Notes: generated by a model from the sequence alone, not told the origin. 64,000 bases of DNA from Anoplopoma fimbria (GCF_027596085.1 NC_072470.1:3408188-3472187); one strand, 5' to 3'; shown: positions 22,435-42,333, counted from the first letter of the stretch. Numbers and translations are program-made.

Positions 22435-25208
22435 AAAGTTTCAATGAAAAACACCTACAGTTTCTTTTGTTTGTTGTGACCACTCTGCATTTTTTATTCT
22501 CTGCCTGTTCTGCAGGTTTGACCAGATTTAATAAACCCTACTTTGCTATTATCCTGAGAAACAGTATAACTATACATTTTAAAATGCTCAACCTGTTTCC
22601 AAATATGTCAATCGAAGGAGGATTATTAATGTGATGTATTAGCTGGCAAACTTGTATCTGTTACTCGTTAAATATATTTAAATAGAATATGTGTGGTTTC
22701 GTGTTCAGATTTTAGGTCGACTTAAATGCTTTAAAAGGATAACGTTAGTGTCATTAGCAGAAGAGTTGTTGCAATGCTAAATGCTGCAATTTAAGAAAGT
22801 TAAGATCTAATTATATTTTTTAAAACTACTTTATGGTGAAAGATCAGGATGGAAATGATCCTCGTAGTTTGAATAAAATGTTCCCACGCCGACATCCTCT
22901 CTAAGATGTTTCACAGCAGTATAACGTCACACTACATTTCCTCCTCAGAGAAGACAAAAGATCACTCTTCACACAACCAACACAGGTCATTAATCATAAA
23001 AACGTAAACACAGTTCTTTTATGGCGTCTGAAACGACGGCCGAGGCTGTCATCGGAAATGCAATTCAATTAAAGCAACAACCGCAAGTTGAATGATGAGA
23101 TCAGACTTCATGAAATTCATATTTTTGGGAGATATCAGCCTGCAAGATTGGAGATTACTGTGCTTTACTTTCCCAACAAGTCCTCCAACTTTAATGACTC
23201 TTCTAAGGACATGTTTTGGTTCTTCTACTGGTTCTTAGACAGGAACCTTTAGGGGGAACCGTCCCTGTTTGGATGTTTACTTAACCAGCTTAACTCGTGT
23301 TTTTAGAGTTCAGCAGGGAAATCCACATTCCCTCAGAAACAAGCGAAGCGGAGCAGACAGGGAGGGATGAATATGTGCAACAAATTGGCTCTATTGAAGT
23401 TTTGTTTAGAGAGCTTGTGAGGATGCATCGCGGGAGGAGAATTTAATAGTGACACATAAACTCTGTTTGCCTCTCGTTTACTCTTGTTTACTTCCCTTGG
23501 CTTGTTTACCGTCTCACACGCTGACACTTTAACTGCTTATTTTGAATCTACCAAATTATGATAAATGAAGCGCCTAAGCCTTTGGCGCTTTAACACGGTT
23601 TAAGAATGATTTCTGAATAGGCTTACAGAAATAATGACACTTAAACTCTCCGCCTCACATCCCTGTTTATCTCTTCATTAGTGTCACTTGCACAATAAAA
23701 GAAAAAACATGGAAAGCTTTACACACATGAACACAGTGGAACGCTAGCCAAACACACATGCCTCTGAACTTCACACATGTGCACACACATAAAGTAATGA
23801 ACTCTAGCAAGCCAGCTATGCACAGTAAGACAATTCCAAACCCTCGCAGGCTCACACAGCGCTGCCAGCACAGCTTGCCATTAGCCCAGGGTTGTCCGAC
23901 TCCAGACGATGTTTCCAATCTCTCGCACCATCTGCTCCTCGCCTCGGCGCTATCAAAAGGAGGAAGAGTGCAGCTTCCTCTTCCTCCTCCTCGTCCTCCA
24001 CACGGGCTGGCCATCTTGTGTGGAGGTGTGAAAAGCTCTGGGACATGATACCCCCTGAAAATATTAGTAATAGTGGTGCGTCTGAATGTGTGCTATTGTT
24101 CCCTGAAGAGTTGTCCTCCTCTGAGATGCATTTTCTGATTCTTTGATTTTTCAATCTTGTTGCAGATTGTTAAAGTAGTAGCAGCTCATTGCAACGACAA
24201 CCCTCTGAAAGCAGACACAATCAATGAAACACTAGAGACAGGACACTGAAAACGAAGCACCATTAACATAATATATATTTGCAGGTGGATTTTATTCCTC
24301 TGGCAGGAATGTTAAGAATAGCTTTCAAACTGTCACTATTCACTTGTCACCTATCGATAAATGGTTTTAATGGTAGTACTGTGCATAAAAAATGATGCAT
24401 ATGCTGCAAAGCCAGGACAGGCAATAAATGTTTCTGTAAATCTGAATATATAGATACAGGTTCACTTATTTGCTGTTCAGTTTTCATGCCGCTACATGAA
24501 GGCAGTGGAAGGCCGTCCTCTCCTCCTTCAAGGCTGAGGATTGATAAATGAGATGGATGCTTTCTGCAGAATATAAAGTAGAGGATGTGATGCATCATGC
24601 CAAGAGCTGACAGAAATACTACATGAATCATATGTGGTGATATTACACAATGTACTTCGTTCTCTTTTTTGTGTGAAGCTCGTTTTCACAAGGCTTCGCT
24701 GACGTACGGCGGCTTTTCATGACGCTTGTCAATTTCTCCTGCAGAATTATGAAAGAAAATCATTTTTTAGTAACGCCCAGTCATGTGTTAGAATTGGGAG
24801 GATTGTTGTAGGTTTATTTCTTGAAGTTGCAAAAGTGTCTGCTACTAATACGAAATTTCCCCACGTCAGTAGCATGATAAATCATCGTTTTCATTCTCCT
24901 TCTCGTTGTTTGATTTCCGTCTTCCTGCTTTGAAAAATGAAGCAACAGGAAAAGCTATCGAAGATGTTTTTGAGGCGCATTTAGCACAAACTTCAAGGAC
25001 AATCTCCTCTCTTATATATCAGCAGTGTGTGATGCTCCAAACAAGCTCTTGCAGTGAAGTGTAATTTATTTTGTTCAGCTTCTCTAAACTTTTAAATCAG
25101 TTAGTGATTTCCTATATTTCCCAGAATGCACTACGGCAAACCTTCACAAGACTTCAACCTGTTTAAACATTTAAGCTCTCCATCTATCCTGCCATCATGT
25201 CCAAATGT

Positions 25209-25226
25209 CCCCCCCCCCCCCCCCCC
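25209..25226. repeat. poly-C run (18 bases)
   Basis: Eighteen consecutive C bases at the left edge of a slightly GC-rich segment (25230-25380). That segment weakly recalls a dispersed fish repeat (GCTGGGAGTTGAAATCCCTC), but the match is too short to call. Confidence 0.95.
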
Positions 25227-26279
25227 AACAACTTCCTCCACCTCCCGCTTTGGGACAAGTGGTGGCTCCCAGACCAGCTGGGAGTTGAAATCCCTCCATC
25301 AGGTCCTGGCTCTCCATGACTCTTGGCCCTCCGAGCCAGTCAGAACCAGCACAGTCAGCCAGGAGGCACAGAAACCAGTGGACCATTCGTTAATTGTTCT
25401 TTGCTCTTCTTCTCATTAAATCATGCTTTTCTTTCACTTGTTTACAGGTTGTCAACGTAAACTGAAAAGTTACAATACATCCAACATGGCATATTTTCAC
25501 TTGTCTTGGAGATGCATTGTCTTTAGGGGCCAGTTTCATAGGGATACAGTGTGTTAGACTGTAGGTTTGTATGGGTTATTCAAAACACTTTGTTGTTGAA
25601 GTCAGAGTTGCAAAGTGAGAATCTGAAAATGATTTACCTGCAGATTTCATTATCAGTTTGCCTTATATGCAATGAAATCAGAGAGCATTCATCAAAGCAT
25701 TTCCCTGGTAAAAAAAAGAGTCATGTTTTAGTATGGAAAGAGGCTTAATTTCTTTGATTTCTGACCAAAGATCTCTCAAGGAGACAGTTCTTCAGATCTG
25801 AGCGGCAGTCTTTCAATCACATGGTGAAGTCTGAGTGCTTGTACGGGCTGTATGTATTCAGTCTGCAATAAAAGGAAAGTCAGCTACTTGAAGGCTCAGA
25901 AGATCGTTTTCTAGAGATATTTCAGTGAAATGATGTGCTCTTAAACCATGTTCGGTATTTGGAGAGATACCTTGAAGTTCTTTTCAACTTTTGTTCAGCA
26001 CCATATCATCCCAACTTCCAAACATTTTGAAATCCCACCTACACTTACCAAAGCTATGCTGACAGTGTAGGTGATATGTTTTATTTAGCTCTTTAATTTA
26101 CTTTTTTTACCATTTACATACCCTTTGCAGGGCAAAATATGACATTTACCATCATCGTGATGATTCATAGGAGTGAAGTCCTGACCTTTCAGAGAGATTA
26201 AGGGATAAATCATTACTTATATGAAATCCCAAAATAATACTGGTCCCATGCAAACAGGGCTTTATATTGAAAAAGCCAG

Positions 26280-26900
26280 AAATCTTCCATCTTGTTTCTT
26301 TCTGGAAACATCCAATCTCTTAGTATCTGTATTCTACACGCAGACGTCACTTGTCTCTAGTTTTTCCATAACAAGTGGTTTATTTCTCCATCAGCCCCTT
26401 TTCAATCAATGTTCCCACTTCCATTTTCATCTTCTCTGGATTCTCCTTTTCCTCTCTTTAAGTATTTACCTGTGTCTTAAAGCCATCTATCAGCCGCACA
26501 TATTCATCTTTGTGAATAATTTATAAATGCAGCCTCTTTGTCTCTTTCTCTTTGCTCTTTCAATCTTATCTACTCGTCTCTTCTTTTATTAAATAAATGC
26601 AGGACCTTCCTGTACGTTTCTTTCTCTATTCCTCTTTCTGGTTAATTATTGCTCTTTCTTCATGGACGTGTCTCTCTCTCAAGTTCCTGCTGCTTTTGTT
26701 GAGCTCATTTTTCTCCTTTGTTGAAAGGTGCAAGCCTCCGTGTCATTTCTTTTTCTGTGCAAACATGTCTAATTTTTCCCTCTTTCAGGCTCATTTTCTC
26801 TCTGTCTTCATGGATGTGCACTTCTATTTCTCATTGTCACTCTTTCAATTTAAAAACAAATCAAAATTAGTCTACTTTTTTGTATCCTAATGTTGCTCCT
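26280..26900. other. pyrimidine-rich block
   Basis: About 600 bp in which the plus strand is dominated by T and C (repeated CTCTTTCT, TTTCTCTC words), producing leucine/phenylalanine/serine-rich frames of 97-101 codons on the plus strand. These frames are compositional artefacts. Confidence 0.7.
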
Positions 26901-28786
26901 CCTTTAATTTCTTCTATGTCCAACTCGTTCTTCATCTATCTTTTTAGATGTAGACGTGGGAGTATCTTTTATTTGATTTCTTATTAACCCTGAAGGTATT
27001 CGCAAAGCTACCAGCATGTTTTAACTGACTGTAGGAGGTGCTGCTGCAACCAAAATTGGTTTCAGTTTGCAAACTATGAGTAAATGGAGACTATATTCAA
27101 CAGTGGATTAATCCACATTGGGACAGCGCTGCTCACTGATGTGTTTTTCATAGTTTTTGGACAACAATGGAGCTCTATGGCACAGAAGAAGAACATAAAT
27201 CAGGCTTTGGTGGTACAATCATTCTCACTGACAATAAGTGCAGAATATAGCCTGCAGACGTCTCCTAGTATTGCTCAGCCTCACATTATGTATCTGAATC
27301 AGTTGTGCAATATCTCACCTCAAACAGAACACTCTGTCCTGGCCTGACCCACCACCACACAGCACATCCAGCAGCACCCTGGTCGCGGTAAAAGCATGTT
27401 TGTGTTTGCTTCAGCACCATAGTTGCTGCACAAATGCTAAAAGACGCTGAAGAGTTGTTTTCTAGCTGTAAAACATGCTAAAAAATTCATAAATGTGGAT
27501 GCAGAAAGCAAATTCACAATATCCAATACTTCTGCCTTCAACAACTTATACAACAAATTATGTAATCAGAGAAATTATCACCAAACAATTAAGGTTTGAG
27601 CGTCTCTTTTAGCTCACAGCGAGCCCAAAATGTGTGACTCTCTGTGCAGTAGAGACTGCCAAAGATTCAGCTTGTGTAATACAAAACTTCCTTTGGTGGA
27701 ACGAACACATTTTTGCTAATTAGAACTTCTTTACTCTGCTGAAAGTTGTAATCTTTAACTTTCTAGCACCAACATTTAACGTAAACGACATTCACTGTTT
27801 GTTTGAATGAGTGAAACCTGCAGAAATGTGATACTCAAGGGCGCCATGCTGCTGATTTGCAGCGCTTTGGCTCTCTTATGAGCAGATTTCTACCAGGACA
27901 GGTGCCAGCACACATGCTGATCAACATTTCTCAATAACGCTTCCAGCCACAGTTAATGTGACAGTTTCTGTGTTTTATAATACTCCAACAAAGAGACGAT
28001 GCATTCATTATAATACAATTGTGCCTTGCAGCATGAAAGTGAAGAAAAGGAAGTTTTCTGTACCGGAAATGAACTAAAATACTTATAAGTAAATGTATTT
28101 TGATGGTTTTACTCAAGATACTTGTGTGTCTTTGTGTTACCTGTTGCAAACTCAACCATTTTTGCATCAAATCTCTTCCACCTTCCTTTGCAGAGATGAT
28201 GTGCAGGCACACTCTCATCCATCCATCTGTGACGGTTTCTCTGCAGTAATTGCTGCACAGGGTGGATCCGCAGGAGGCCTTTGCTTCCTCTGACGGGGAG
28301 AGGATAAGAGGCACCAGCCTGCCTTTAGGGCTTTGAGGCTTCTTCAAATCTTTCTCCTCTCTGCCTTTGAAATGAGACACCCTCCCTGGGCCGACTACAG
28401 CAGCCCCAGCAATCACTCGCCGAGGTGTCGGAGACCCCTGCCGAGCAAACCGAGAGGAGGCCGCAGACCTCCGGGTGTCAAGTTTGAAAGAAATGCTTGT
28501 CATGGGCGACGCTGGTAAAATGCAGAGGGATGCAAAGGGAGCTTCTTTTTTATTTTCATGTCGGTGTTGGAGCCTCGGTGCAGCATGTCCGCTTGATGAA
28601 ACGGCATGTAAAGGGAAGTAAGAACGCTTCAAGGACAGCGATGAAATAGGTGACAATAAGAGGAAAAAACCCAGAAATATCATTGAGAGTATGTGTTGTA
28701 GTCTGATGCAAATGATGTGGATTATATATATAGCTGCTGCTCCCTGGAGAGGCTGTTTTTGTTGCAGGATCAGGTGAAGCTCTGAC

Positions 28787-28788
<2 letters not shown>

Positions 28789-28878
<90 letters not shown>
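28789..28878. repeat. (GT)45 microsatellite
   Basis: Uninterrupted GT array of 90 bases. Confidence 0.98.
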
Positions 28879-28879
<1 letters not shown>

Positions 28880-28910
28880 TTCTCAACAGCATATTCAGGT
28901 AGCACTGACA

Positions 28911-28933
28911 TACACACACACACACACACACAC
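28911..28933. repeat. (AC)n microsatellite, about 11 units
   Basis: AC array 32 bases downstream of the GT array at 28789-28878. The two are complementary and could fold back on each other. Confidence 0.97.
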
Positions 28934-30454
28934 GCTGAAACAAACACCTTTATCTTTGCTGTCTCTGGCAATGGTAATCCCAGCTGTTGTGTTAAATATG
29001 ACTCTATTATTCTATACTCAATACAACCGGGTTTCACACTTAGAATTTGTAACTTAAAACAGTTAAGGGATTTATTTATGCCCTCATGATCGTTAAGCAC
29101 ATCATGCATCCGTTTTTAAATGTTCACAACACCCCAATAACGAAAACAAACCACACTTTACCTCCTCGCTCTCAACTTCAAGTTAAGCTTTGAGGTTCAG
29201 AGACTTCAGACACCATGAGGTTTGTGGTGCTTTTCTGTTCTGATAAGAAAGGTTTAGAGGTGATAGTTTTGTCTTTCATCATCAAATTAGTTTTCTCTCT
29301 TCCTCTCACTCTTACATTCTATTTATTCACCTTTACTCAGTTTTTGTACATTACACTATCATAAACCCTTTTAGCCCTGCACAATTTGTAAATCAGTAGA
29401 TGCAAAGAGGAAATTAGAGTGTAGTAAACACATTAAACAGGCACATCCATTGTTAAAATATGCAGAAGTACGTGCAGTATTCTTATTAATACATGTGTAT
29501 ATGTGTGGCACATTTCCTTCCTTCTCAAACCAGAATATGGTCACTGTATCACTGATGACTTGTATTCACTTCTTCCCATCTTTGTTTGCCAGAAAACTCT
29601 CAGTGGAGCTCAGAGATGATGAGTGATAGGCAGCGGCTTCTGTCCATCACGTTTTTTAGAGATATTAAAGAGTCTGTTTGTGTTTTGTGACCCCAGTCTG
29701 CCAGATGCAAGCATTAGGCAGATACATTTGTTTTAGAATTAACATTATAAAGTGTTTTTTTTACCTTTTGTAACTTAAAAAAAGAGGGATTATCTCAGAT
29801 TTAAAAAGCAAACTATTTACTCTTCCACTTCCTCTGTTTTGCTTCATTCTTTCCACCCTTTTCACTTCCTGTTTGTATTTTTGCCCTTCGGCTGCTACAC
29901 CCTTATTTCTGCTTTCCATCCTCTTTCCCGAAATATCAAACTCGTCTCTTCCTCCTCTCTCGTCATTTATCTGGCTCTTTTCCACTCTCTCCTCCTCTCC
30001 TTCTTTCACCTTTAAGTGTCTCATTAATAATTCTTCAGTTCTCCCTCTCCCAGAGCGTTCATTATCGTGGCGGCTGCAACACCTACGCCACTGTAATCAA
30101 TCCAAATTAAAAACTTAAAGTCGACTTGAAATAGAAAGAGTCGGGACTCGGACGACTACGGAGGGATTTGCTTTCCTCAGCGGCCTTTTGAGGAGCAACG
30201 CCGGCTGTGTTTCTTTTTTTTCTGATGTTGTTGTTTTCATTTATTCCTCTAATGGCGCCTCCAAAAGAAGGCAACACTAATTGAAATTAATGTTTGTGTT
30301 TGCATCAAACAGGCCGGGGTGTGTCTGTGTGTTGGGGTGGGTGTGTTGTGATTGAGAGGGTCAAATAACATGTGTGTGTGCACACAAACAGAGGAATGCA
30401 TGCTCACACTGCTGAAATAGACACACAAACACAGAGAAGATCATGCACACGAAT

Positions 30455-30455
<1 letters not shown>
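28934..30455. other. gene-free DNA with a pyrimidine-rich block and a candidate element
   Basis: 29815-30020 is strongly C/T-rich on the plus strand. 30030-30300 is a balanced, CpG-containing, repeat-free segment (CACTGTAATCAATCCAAATT, CTCTAATGGCGCC, CTAATTGAAATTAATG) that could be a conserved regulatory element. GTGT-rich sequence follows at 30320-30385. No exon is recognised. Confidence 0.4.

Positions 30456-30543
<88 letters not shown>
30456..30543. repeat. (CA)n microsatellite, about 44 units
   Basis: Uninterrupted CA array of 88 bases. Frames reading HTHT or CVCV through it are spurious. Confidence 0.98.
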
Positions 30544-31505
<962 letters not shown>

Positions 31506-31635
31506 AGAGCCAGACAGACCAGGCAAAGGCTGAATGCATTATACTTAAATGTAATGTGTGTGCAGGTGTGTATGTGTATGTGTGTGTGCGCAAATCCTTC
31601 CAGGAAAAGACTGACTGAATGCAGTATTTGCTGGG

Positions 31636-31666
31636 TATGTGTGTGTGTATGTGTGTGTGTGTGTGT
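31636..31666. repeat. interrupted (TG)n microsatellite
   Basis: TATGTG...TATGTGTG array of about 31 bases. Confidence 0.95.
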
Positions 31667-34600
31667 TCCTGCAGACAGATAATGTCTTTGAGGAGTCCAG
31701 CCGTCTTTCTGACTGGCTACAGCCCTCGGCATGGAGCCGCCTGATGGAGGAACTACCAGTAACTCAGTACTTTTACTCTTCTTTGTTGTAACTGAGTCTT
31801 TTATGTCATTTTTTTGCAGATCGATTTGGTCTTTTCTTCTGTGCATGTTAATGAGAACGACGCTTCTCCTCAGGTGCAACATAATCTGTGAGAAGGTTTA
31901 CATTTCTGTTTGTGTTACATCTCTTTCAGATTTTTACAGCTGCAGAGCAGAGTTTCAGTAATCTACGAAATCAACAGCAGACAAAAAAGTGTTGTTTTCT
32001 GTACCTTGAAACTGAAACATAAAAACTTTATGATATATATTAATTCATTTCGGATCTCCTCTGATTTCTGCCATTAGTTTGAGATCTTTGACCAATCATC
32101 TTCGTCTTCCACAGCAATCCTCCTCATCAGCCTGCAGTGGCCTCGGCGCTCGGCCAGCATTGATTGCGTTTGTAGTGGAGTCAGAGCATCATCTCGGAGC
32201 TAAAGAGGTGCAGCAGGCTGCCTCGCAGCGCCCAGACCGCTCTCTCTCTCTGTTTCTTTTTGTCTCTCTTATGTAATTAAGCAAATGTGGTTACAATGAA
32301 ATGACTCCCTGAGCTCCTAAAAATAGCAAGGAGGTGTTAATCGAGGAAACGTACATAAGCTGCCTGTGGAGAAATGTGCAGAGAATAGGATTAACACATC
32401 AAAACGCTACTGTCGAGGCCAGAGCACTTCATCTGAAGATGTTTTATTTTTTCTCTCGCTGACATCCATGTAGTCGATGTGTCTGACATCACACAATGAG
32501 GTTTAAGGGGCATTTAAGACGGTGTAAGCTCTACACTAAAAAGCATCTACACGGCAGTTACATGGTCTCAGATCCATAACTGGCTGAAGGTATGGTGTGA
32601 CTGGTTTTTGGTTGTACAATTAGCACCTACTCATTGTAACGTGTGGACACAAATGACTTAAAGATGACATTCCTGCACAATGCAGCGTTTCAGCCTCATG
32701 GTGCACTGAAGCAGCTGGTTGATGGTTCATTTTAACGCCGACTGTGCGCCTTAAAACAGATGTCAAAAGTATCATCACAAAATGATGAAAATGCTGCTTT
32801 AAATACGACGTGAATCTAAATAAGTATTCAGCAGAAACTCTAAATGCCATCTGTGTTCTCCACGAGTTACACTGTGTCCGTCAAAAGCATTGTAATAACA
32901 GTGTATAGGTCGATTCGGACTATAAACCAGGTCTTCTGTAATATCTTTCCTCCCCCACTGTGAATGTTATGAATCACTGCTGAGAGACATGTCTCATGTG
33001 TCCTTGTAGCTCTCGGCCTCAGACTTTTTTCATTTCCATTTCCACGTGTCCCGCTGCCTTCTGGGAAGGAACTCGTTATCCGACGAGCGTTCGTGAAGGA
33101 CGACACAGAAAAACCAAGTACATAAGGGTGAAGTAACTTGTTACAGTTCTATTTCCCTTTCTGATTTTTTTTCACACGTTTTCATTAAAACATTCACACT
33201 ACAGCTGGACTCTTGAACTTGTCGATAGTGAATCTATGGTGACCTAATTTGCATGCATTATGATCAATAAATGCTTCTGCATGAGAAGAAATTATTTATT
33301 TTAATTCTTTATCATTGAAACTCATTTTTAGGACCCTGTTTAAGTATTAAGTATTAACTATCCCTACTGTACTACCACTAATAAAAGCTTTAACCAAAGT
33401 AGTGACAAACGGAGGAGTATCGGCAAGAAATGATGAATAAAACATTCGACTTGAAACCGAGTTTGTGCGTTCGATCGGATCCATTTGTGGATGTTGGAGG
33501 GGGGGTTTAGCTCAGCAGTACGGATCGATGTCTGAGAGCACAGGGATCCTTTTGTTGGCTAAAAAAATAAAAAAATAAATCTCTCTCTGCCTTTCATCTT
33601 TCATTTGGACTCGGGGCATTGATTGAGTGAGCGGGGAGCCATTGACATCAAACCTGGCCACTGCCTTTTATTCCTTCCAGTTTGTATTGAAGCGAGGACT
33701 TATACAGGTATGCCAGTCGTGGTCGTTGCCAAGCTACGACGCAGGATTAACTTCAAAAAGCGGGATTATCCGTCATATTTGTCAGAGAGAGAAAATGCCC
33801 TTCAGTAAATGTGAAAGGGAGATTTATAGAAACAAACATCAATGGCAGATCCTTATGAATGAGGACTCAAGCAAGTGGACCTGTAAAACAAAGGTAGCTT
33901 GAACTGGTGCTTCTGTAGAGACCACTGATGCATTGTGGGTGATATTCTCACCCCATGTTACCTTGATTTCTTGAATAAAACTATGTCTTTCTCATCCAAA
34001 AGCAGAGAAAAGTATTGTTGAACTGAAGTAAATGGTGGTAAAACAGCTAAACTATATGAAAACATCTGTTTAAAACTCTCACACAACTTGTGCAGTATAA
34101 TTTAAGTCTCATTTATACAGATGTTCTGCTCACTGCTTTCCAAAACATATGCATCTTTGCTAAAACCTTACTGATTAAAACACTTCCACATAAACAGTCT
34201 AACTGTTGTGCAGGCGTGCAAAAAGTTTTCTTCTAGAATTCAAGGTAACACAGGTGAGGAACTGATAACTGTTTTGTGAGTCAAATATTCTATAAAGGTT
34301 TTAATTCAGGCAACAAAAACTTCTTGGCCAAGCTTTGGGAAAGATTGCGCTGGCGGTTAAAAGAAATTGAAGAAAGAAAGAAAACATCAGGATGTGAACT
34401 TTCATTGTCAAAGTCAGACACTTTAAATTCTCAAATATCCAACTGATTTCCTCCCTGAGATGTTTGTGGCTCTATAATAATGTCACTCTGTTTACTACGT
34501 TGCTTCTGAGTAAGGACAGACATTATTCAGAAGAAAACACAAACACAGATCATTTTAAATGTTGTTTTTAATGTTTCTTTTTTGCATCTGTTGTATTCAC

Positions 34601-34739
34601 TGCTTTAATGCTTTCTAACTGCATTACTCTTAACTCTTTTAAGCACTGCTCCATTACAAAAGTAATAACTTCTCATGAAATAAGAGCGTTGAGTTAATGT
34701 GTGAAATATAAAAAAAGTGCATTCAAGGTCATTATGAAC
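31667..34739. other. gene-free DNA
   Basis: No recognisable gene or mobile element. 32060-32240 is a GC-richer repeat-free segment preceded by TTCGTCTTCCACAG, an acceptor-like sequence, but without a convincing donor or protein. A CA-free T-rich stretch follows. Short frames have no family features. Confidence 0.5.
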
Positions 34740-35060
34740 CAACATGTTGCTCTGTCAGCGACCCTGAATCAAAAATCCCTCTCCAGATGTTTGCTGCGAC
34801 ACACAATCAACTTGATGAATTTGTTGGCGTGCACGTCTTCATTAGAGCTCCGGGGTTAAAACTTTAACCAATCAAATTGCTCCCTTAATTGTGAGCCTTA
34901 TTGGAGGATTGATAGTAATTAGACTTGCTTGATGGGAAGTTAATATCCGTCAATTATGCAAGAGACAACAGAATAACAAAGATGAAACACCGCTCATCGT
35001 TATTCCCCCGCTGATGATTTGTTTGGAGCGGAGGATGACAGAGACTCCATGCTGGCCTCA
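34740..35060. promoter_or_regulatory. candidate conserved non-coding element
   Basis: Repeat-free segment dense in developmental-factor words: TTCATTAGAGCTC, AACCAATCAAATTG (CCAAT/PBX-like), CCCTTAATTGTGAG, TAGTAATTAGACTTG (homeobox), GTCAATTATGCAAGAG (POU/C/EBP-like) and GATGATTTG. This density of homeobox cores with no coding frame is typical of conserved enhancers in gene deserts. Inference only. Confidence 0.42.
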
Positions 35061-36266
35061 ATCTGTCTTCAAGAAGAAAAAGATTTGAATATTAAATACT
35101 TAAAAAAACTTCATCTCTCCGGGGAGGGTTGCCTTAACAATATGCACTATTTTAAAACCTCTACTTCTTTGATAAAGTAGTTCACATTTACAATAAGAGC
35201 TGTCAAGAAAGTCCGATATTTATTTAATTAACATATTTCTACAAAGTTTTCAAGTATTTGTGTGAGTTTCTATTGAACATTGAAGCATTTAATATCCACA
35301 TATTTCTTCAATGTCTTCCATATAATTGTTTCTTACTGTAAGCACTGAAAAAAAAACAGATGGAGAGGAATAACCTTGTAGACTTTAGTGCAGCTTCAAC
35401 TTTAACAAAGAGCTACTGCCGGATAACAGGAGGAAGTAGTCAAGACGAGTGTTATAGCTATAAGAAAGGAAAATACAGAAGGCAGAGTTCTTTAGGATAT
35501 GAGAAAGAGAAATATACAAAAAGAACTGGCTCCGAACTTCAGAAATATCTGCATTGTGAGCGGATGTACTGACCAACAAAACGTTTGATCAAAGAAAGCA
35601 TGAATGCAAAGTAAAGAGAAGGATTCGTTGTATAACTGTGCTCGTTCACACATCTTTGCTGAAATCACTTTAGTCGCACTTTGGTTGAACTTCTCAAACT
35701 TTTTAACATTTTCAATCTGTGAAGAAACTGTTGTATTTAAAAGGGACACAACATAAAAAACAATGGAATCCATTTACCTAAAAGATACTTCCAATATACA
35801 AAGAAAGTACACATACATTCATCACAATAACATATTTCACTTTAACCATGGTCACTTTACGTTTGTGCAGGTGTGATACAAAGCTGATATATGAACATAT
35901 TTATTAAAGTATTTTGGGTTCAGAAACGTCAACATTCAATGTTTCCCATTCGTGGTTTTTCTGGCGACTGGGTTGCTACAATCACACCTAATAATAATTG
36001 ACATATAATATTAGACAGCAAACAGCTTTTCACAAGGAATAAATTAACATATCTCCATATGTGGTTTTCAGACATTACGTAAAATATCATTCAATATTTG
36101 TAATATCTGACAGCTTCTACATTGTGTGAGAGTACCAGTGACATCAGGACTCAAGATGGTCTTCAGACCAAAACGTTTCTTTGGGACAAAAATAAACGTT
36201 ATTTTTCTATATGCTTTTAGACAGAAAATGAAAAGTTCAAAATCGATTTCCACTGACAGCTGAGAC

Positions 36267-36270
<4 letters not shown>
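35061..36270. other. gene-free AT-rich DNA
   Basis: No exon, repeat family or RNA gene recognised. 60-130-codon frames show no protein resemblance. Confidence 0.6.

Positions 36271-36305
<35 letters not shown>
36271..36305. repeat. (CA)n microsatellite, about 17 units
   Basis: Uninterrupted CA array. Confidence 0.98.
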
Positions 36306-36306
<1 letters not shown>

Positions 36307-36716
36307 AGCGCTCTGCAGGTGAAGGCATGTAGAAGTGAGAAAAAAGCCGCAGTGTGAAAGAGGCCTGTGGTCGACTTAATACACTGCAAAATATGGCGAT
36401 AAGCACGGGGCATTCACAGCGAGCCGGTGGGTCGGGCTGATTACAGCCTGCAGACCACAAGACAACACCACCAGATTATCTCTGCAAACACACACCACGA
36501 GTCACTATGCAGGATGGGGGATGAAGTCTTTATATTCTGCGTGATTGATTATTAATCATTTTAAGAATAATTATCTTTTTCAAATCCTTTTAAGACTTTT
36601 TGGTCCTTTTATGAGCAGATTATTTTACCTTCTTTATTTGCCTTCAAGGGATTTTTACTCGACGTTTCCACAATACTTTCATGCTGAATTTCATCAGAAA
36701 GGTCAAAGGTCAGAGG

Positions 36717-36718
<2 letters not shown>

Positions 36719-36798
<80 letters not shown>

Positions 36799-36805
36799 GC
36801 TGTCA

Positions 36806-36864
<59 letters not shown>
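36719..36864. repeat. head-to-head (AC)39 / (TG)28 arrays
   Basis: An AC array at 36719-36796 is followed after 11 bases (TGGCTGTCATC) by a TG array at 36808-36864. The two are mutually complementary over about 57 bp, forming a large potential hairpin or cruciform, and each array is also Z-DNA-prone. All HTHT/CVCV frames here are spurious. Confidence 0.97.
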
Positions 36865-39756
<2,892 letters not shown>

Positions 39757-39887
39757 CAGATGAGCGCTGAGCGATGCCTGCTTCACCTTCTCCCGAACCG
39801 AAAGGAGAATGAAAAGAGGACGCAGCATGACTGACGTTTGGGAAGCAGCTGGCTTTGATGACACTCTCTGTCAAGGTCAAAGGTCAT

Positions 39888-40323
<436 letters not shown>

Positions 40324-40400
40324 TGTGCTCTTAAAATCCGTCTGTTTCCATGTCTACTTTCATGGAACGACGGGTGGGTTCATGTCGGGTAACAGGGCTG

Positions 40401-42333
<1,933 letters not shown>

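Larger units (their letters stand above)
20653..28788. other. gene-free DNA
   Basis: No coding exon, RNA gene or complete transposon seen. Items listed separately are a candidate element (21240-21600), a perfect hairpin (22388-22434), a poly-C run (25209-25226) and a pyrimidine-rich block (26280-26900). Between them the sequence is AT-rich and single-copy. A C/T-rich stretch follows the TG array at 20725-20875. Confidence 0.55.

Noticed and set aside
23667..24154. Overlapping 84-115 codon frames on both strands
   Set aside because: Mutually overlapping frames with runs of E or S from a CTC-rich patch; no protein resemblance.
25230..25380. Fragment of a dispersed fish retroelement
   Set aside because: Only a short word resembles such a repeat; too little to support a call.
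33505..33565. tRNA-like start TAGCTCAGCAGT
   Set aside because: Resembles an A box, but no B box at the right distance downstream and no foldable cloverleaf.
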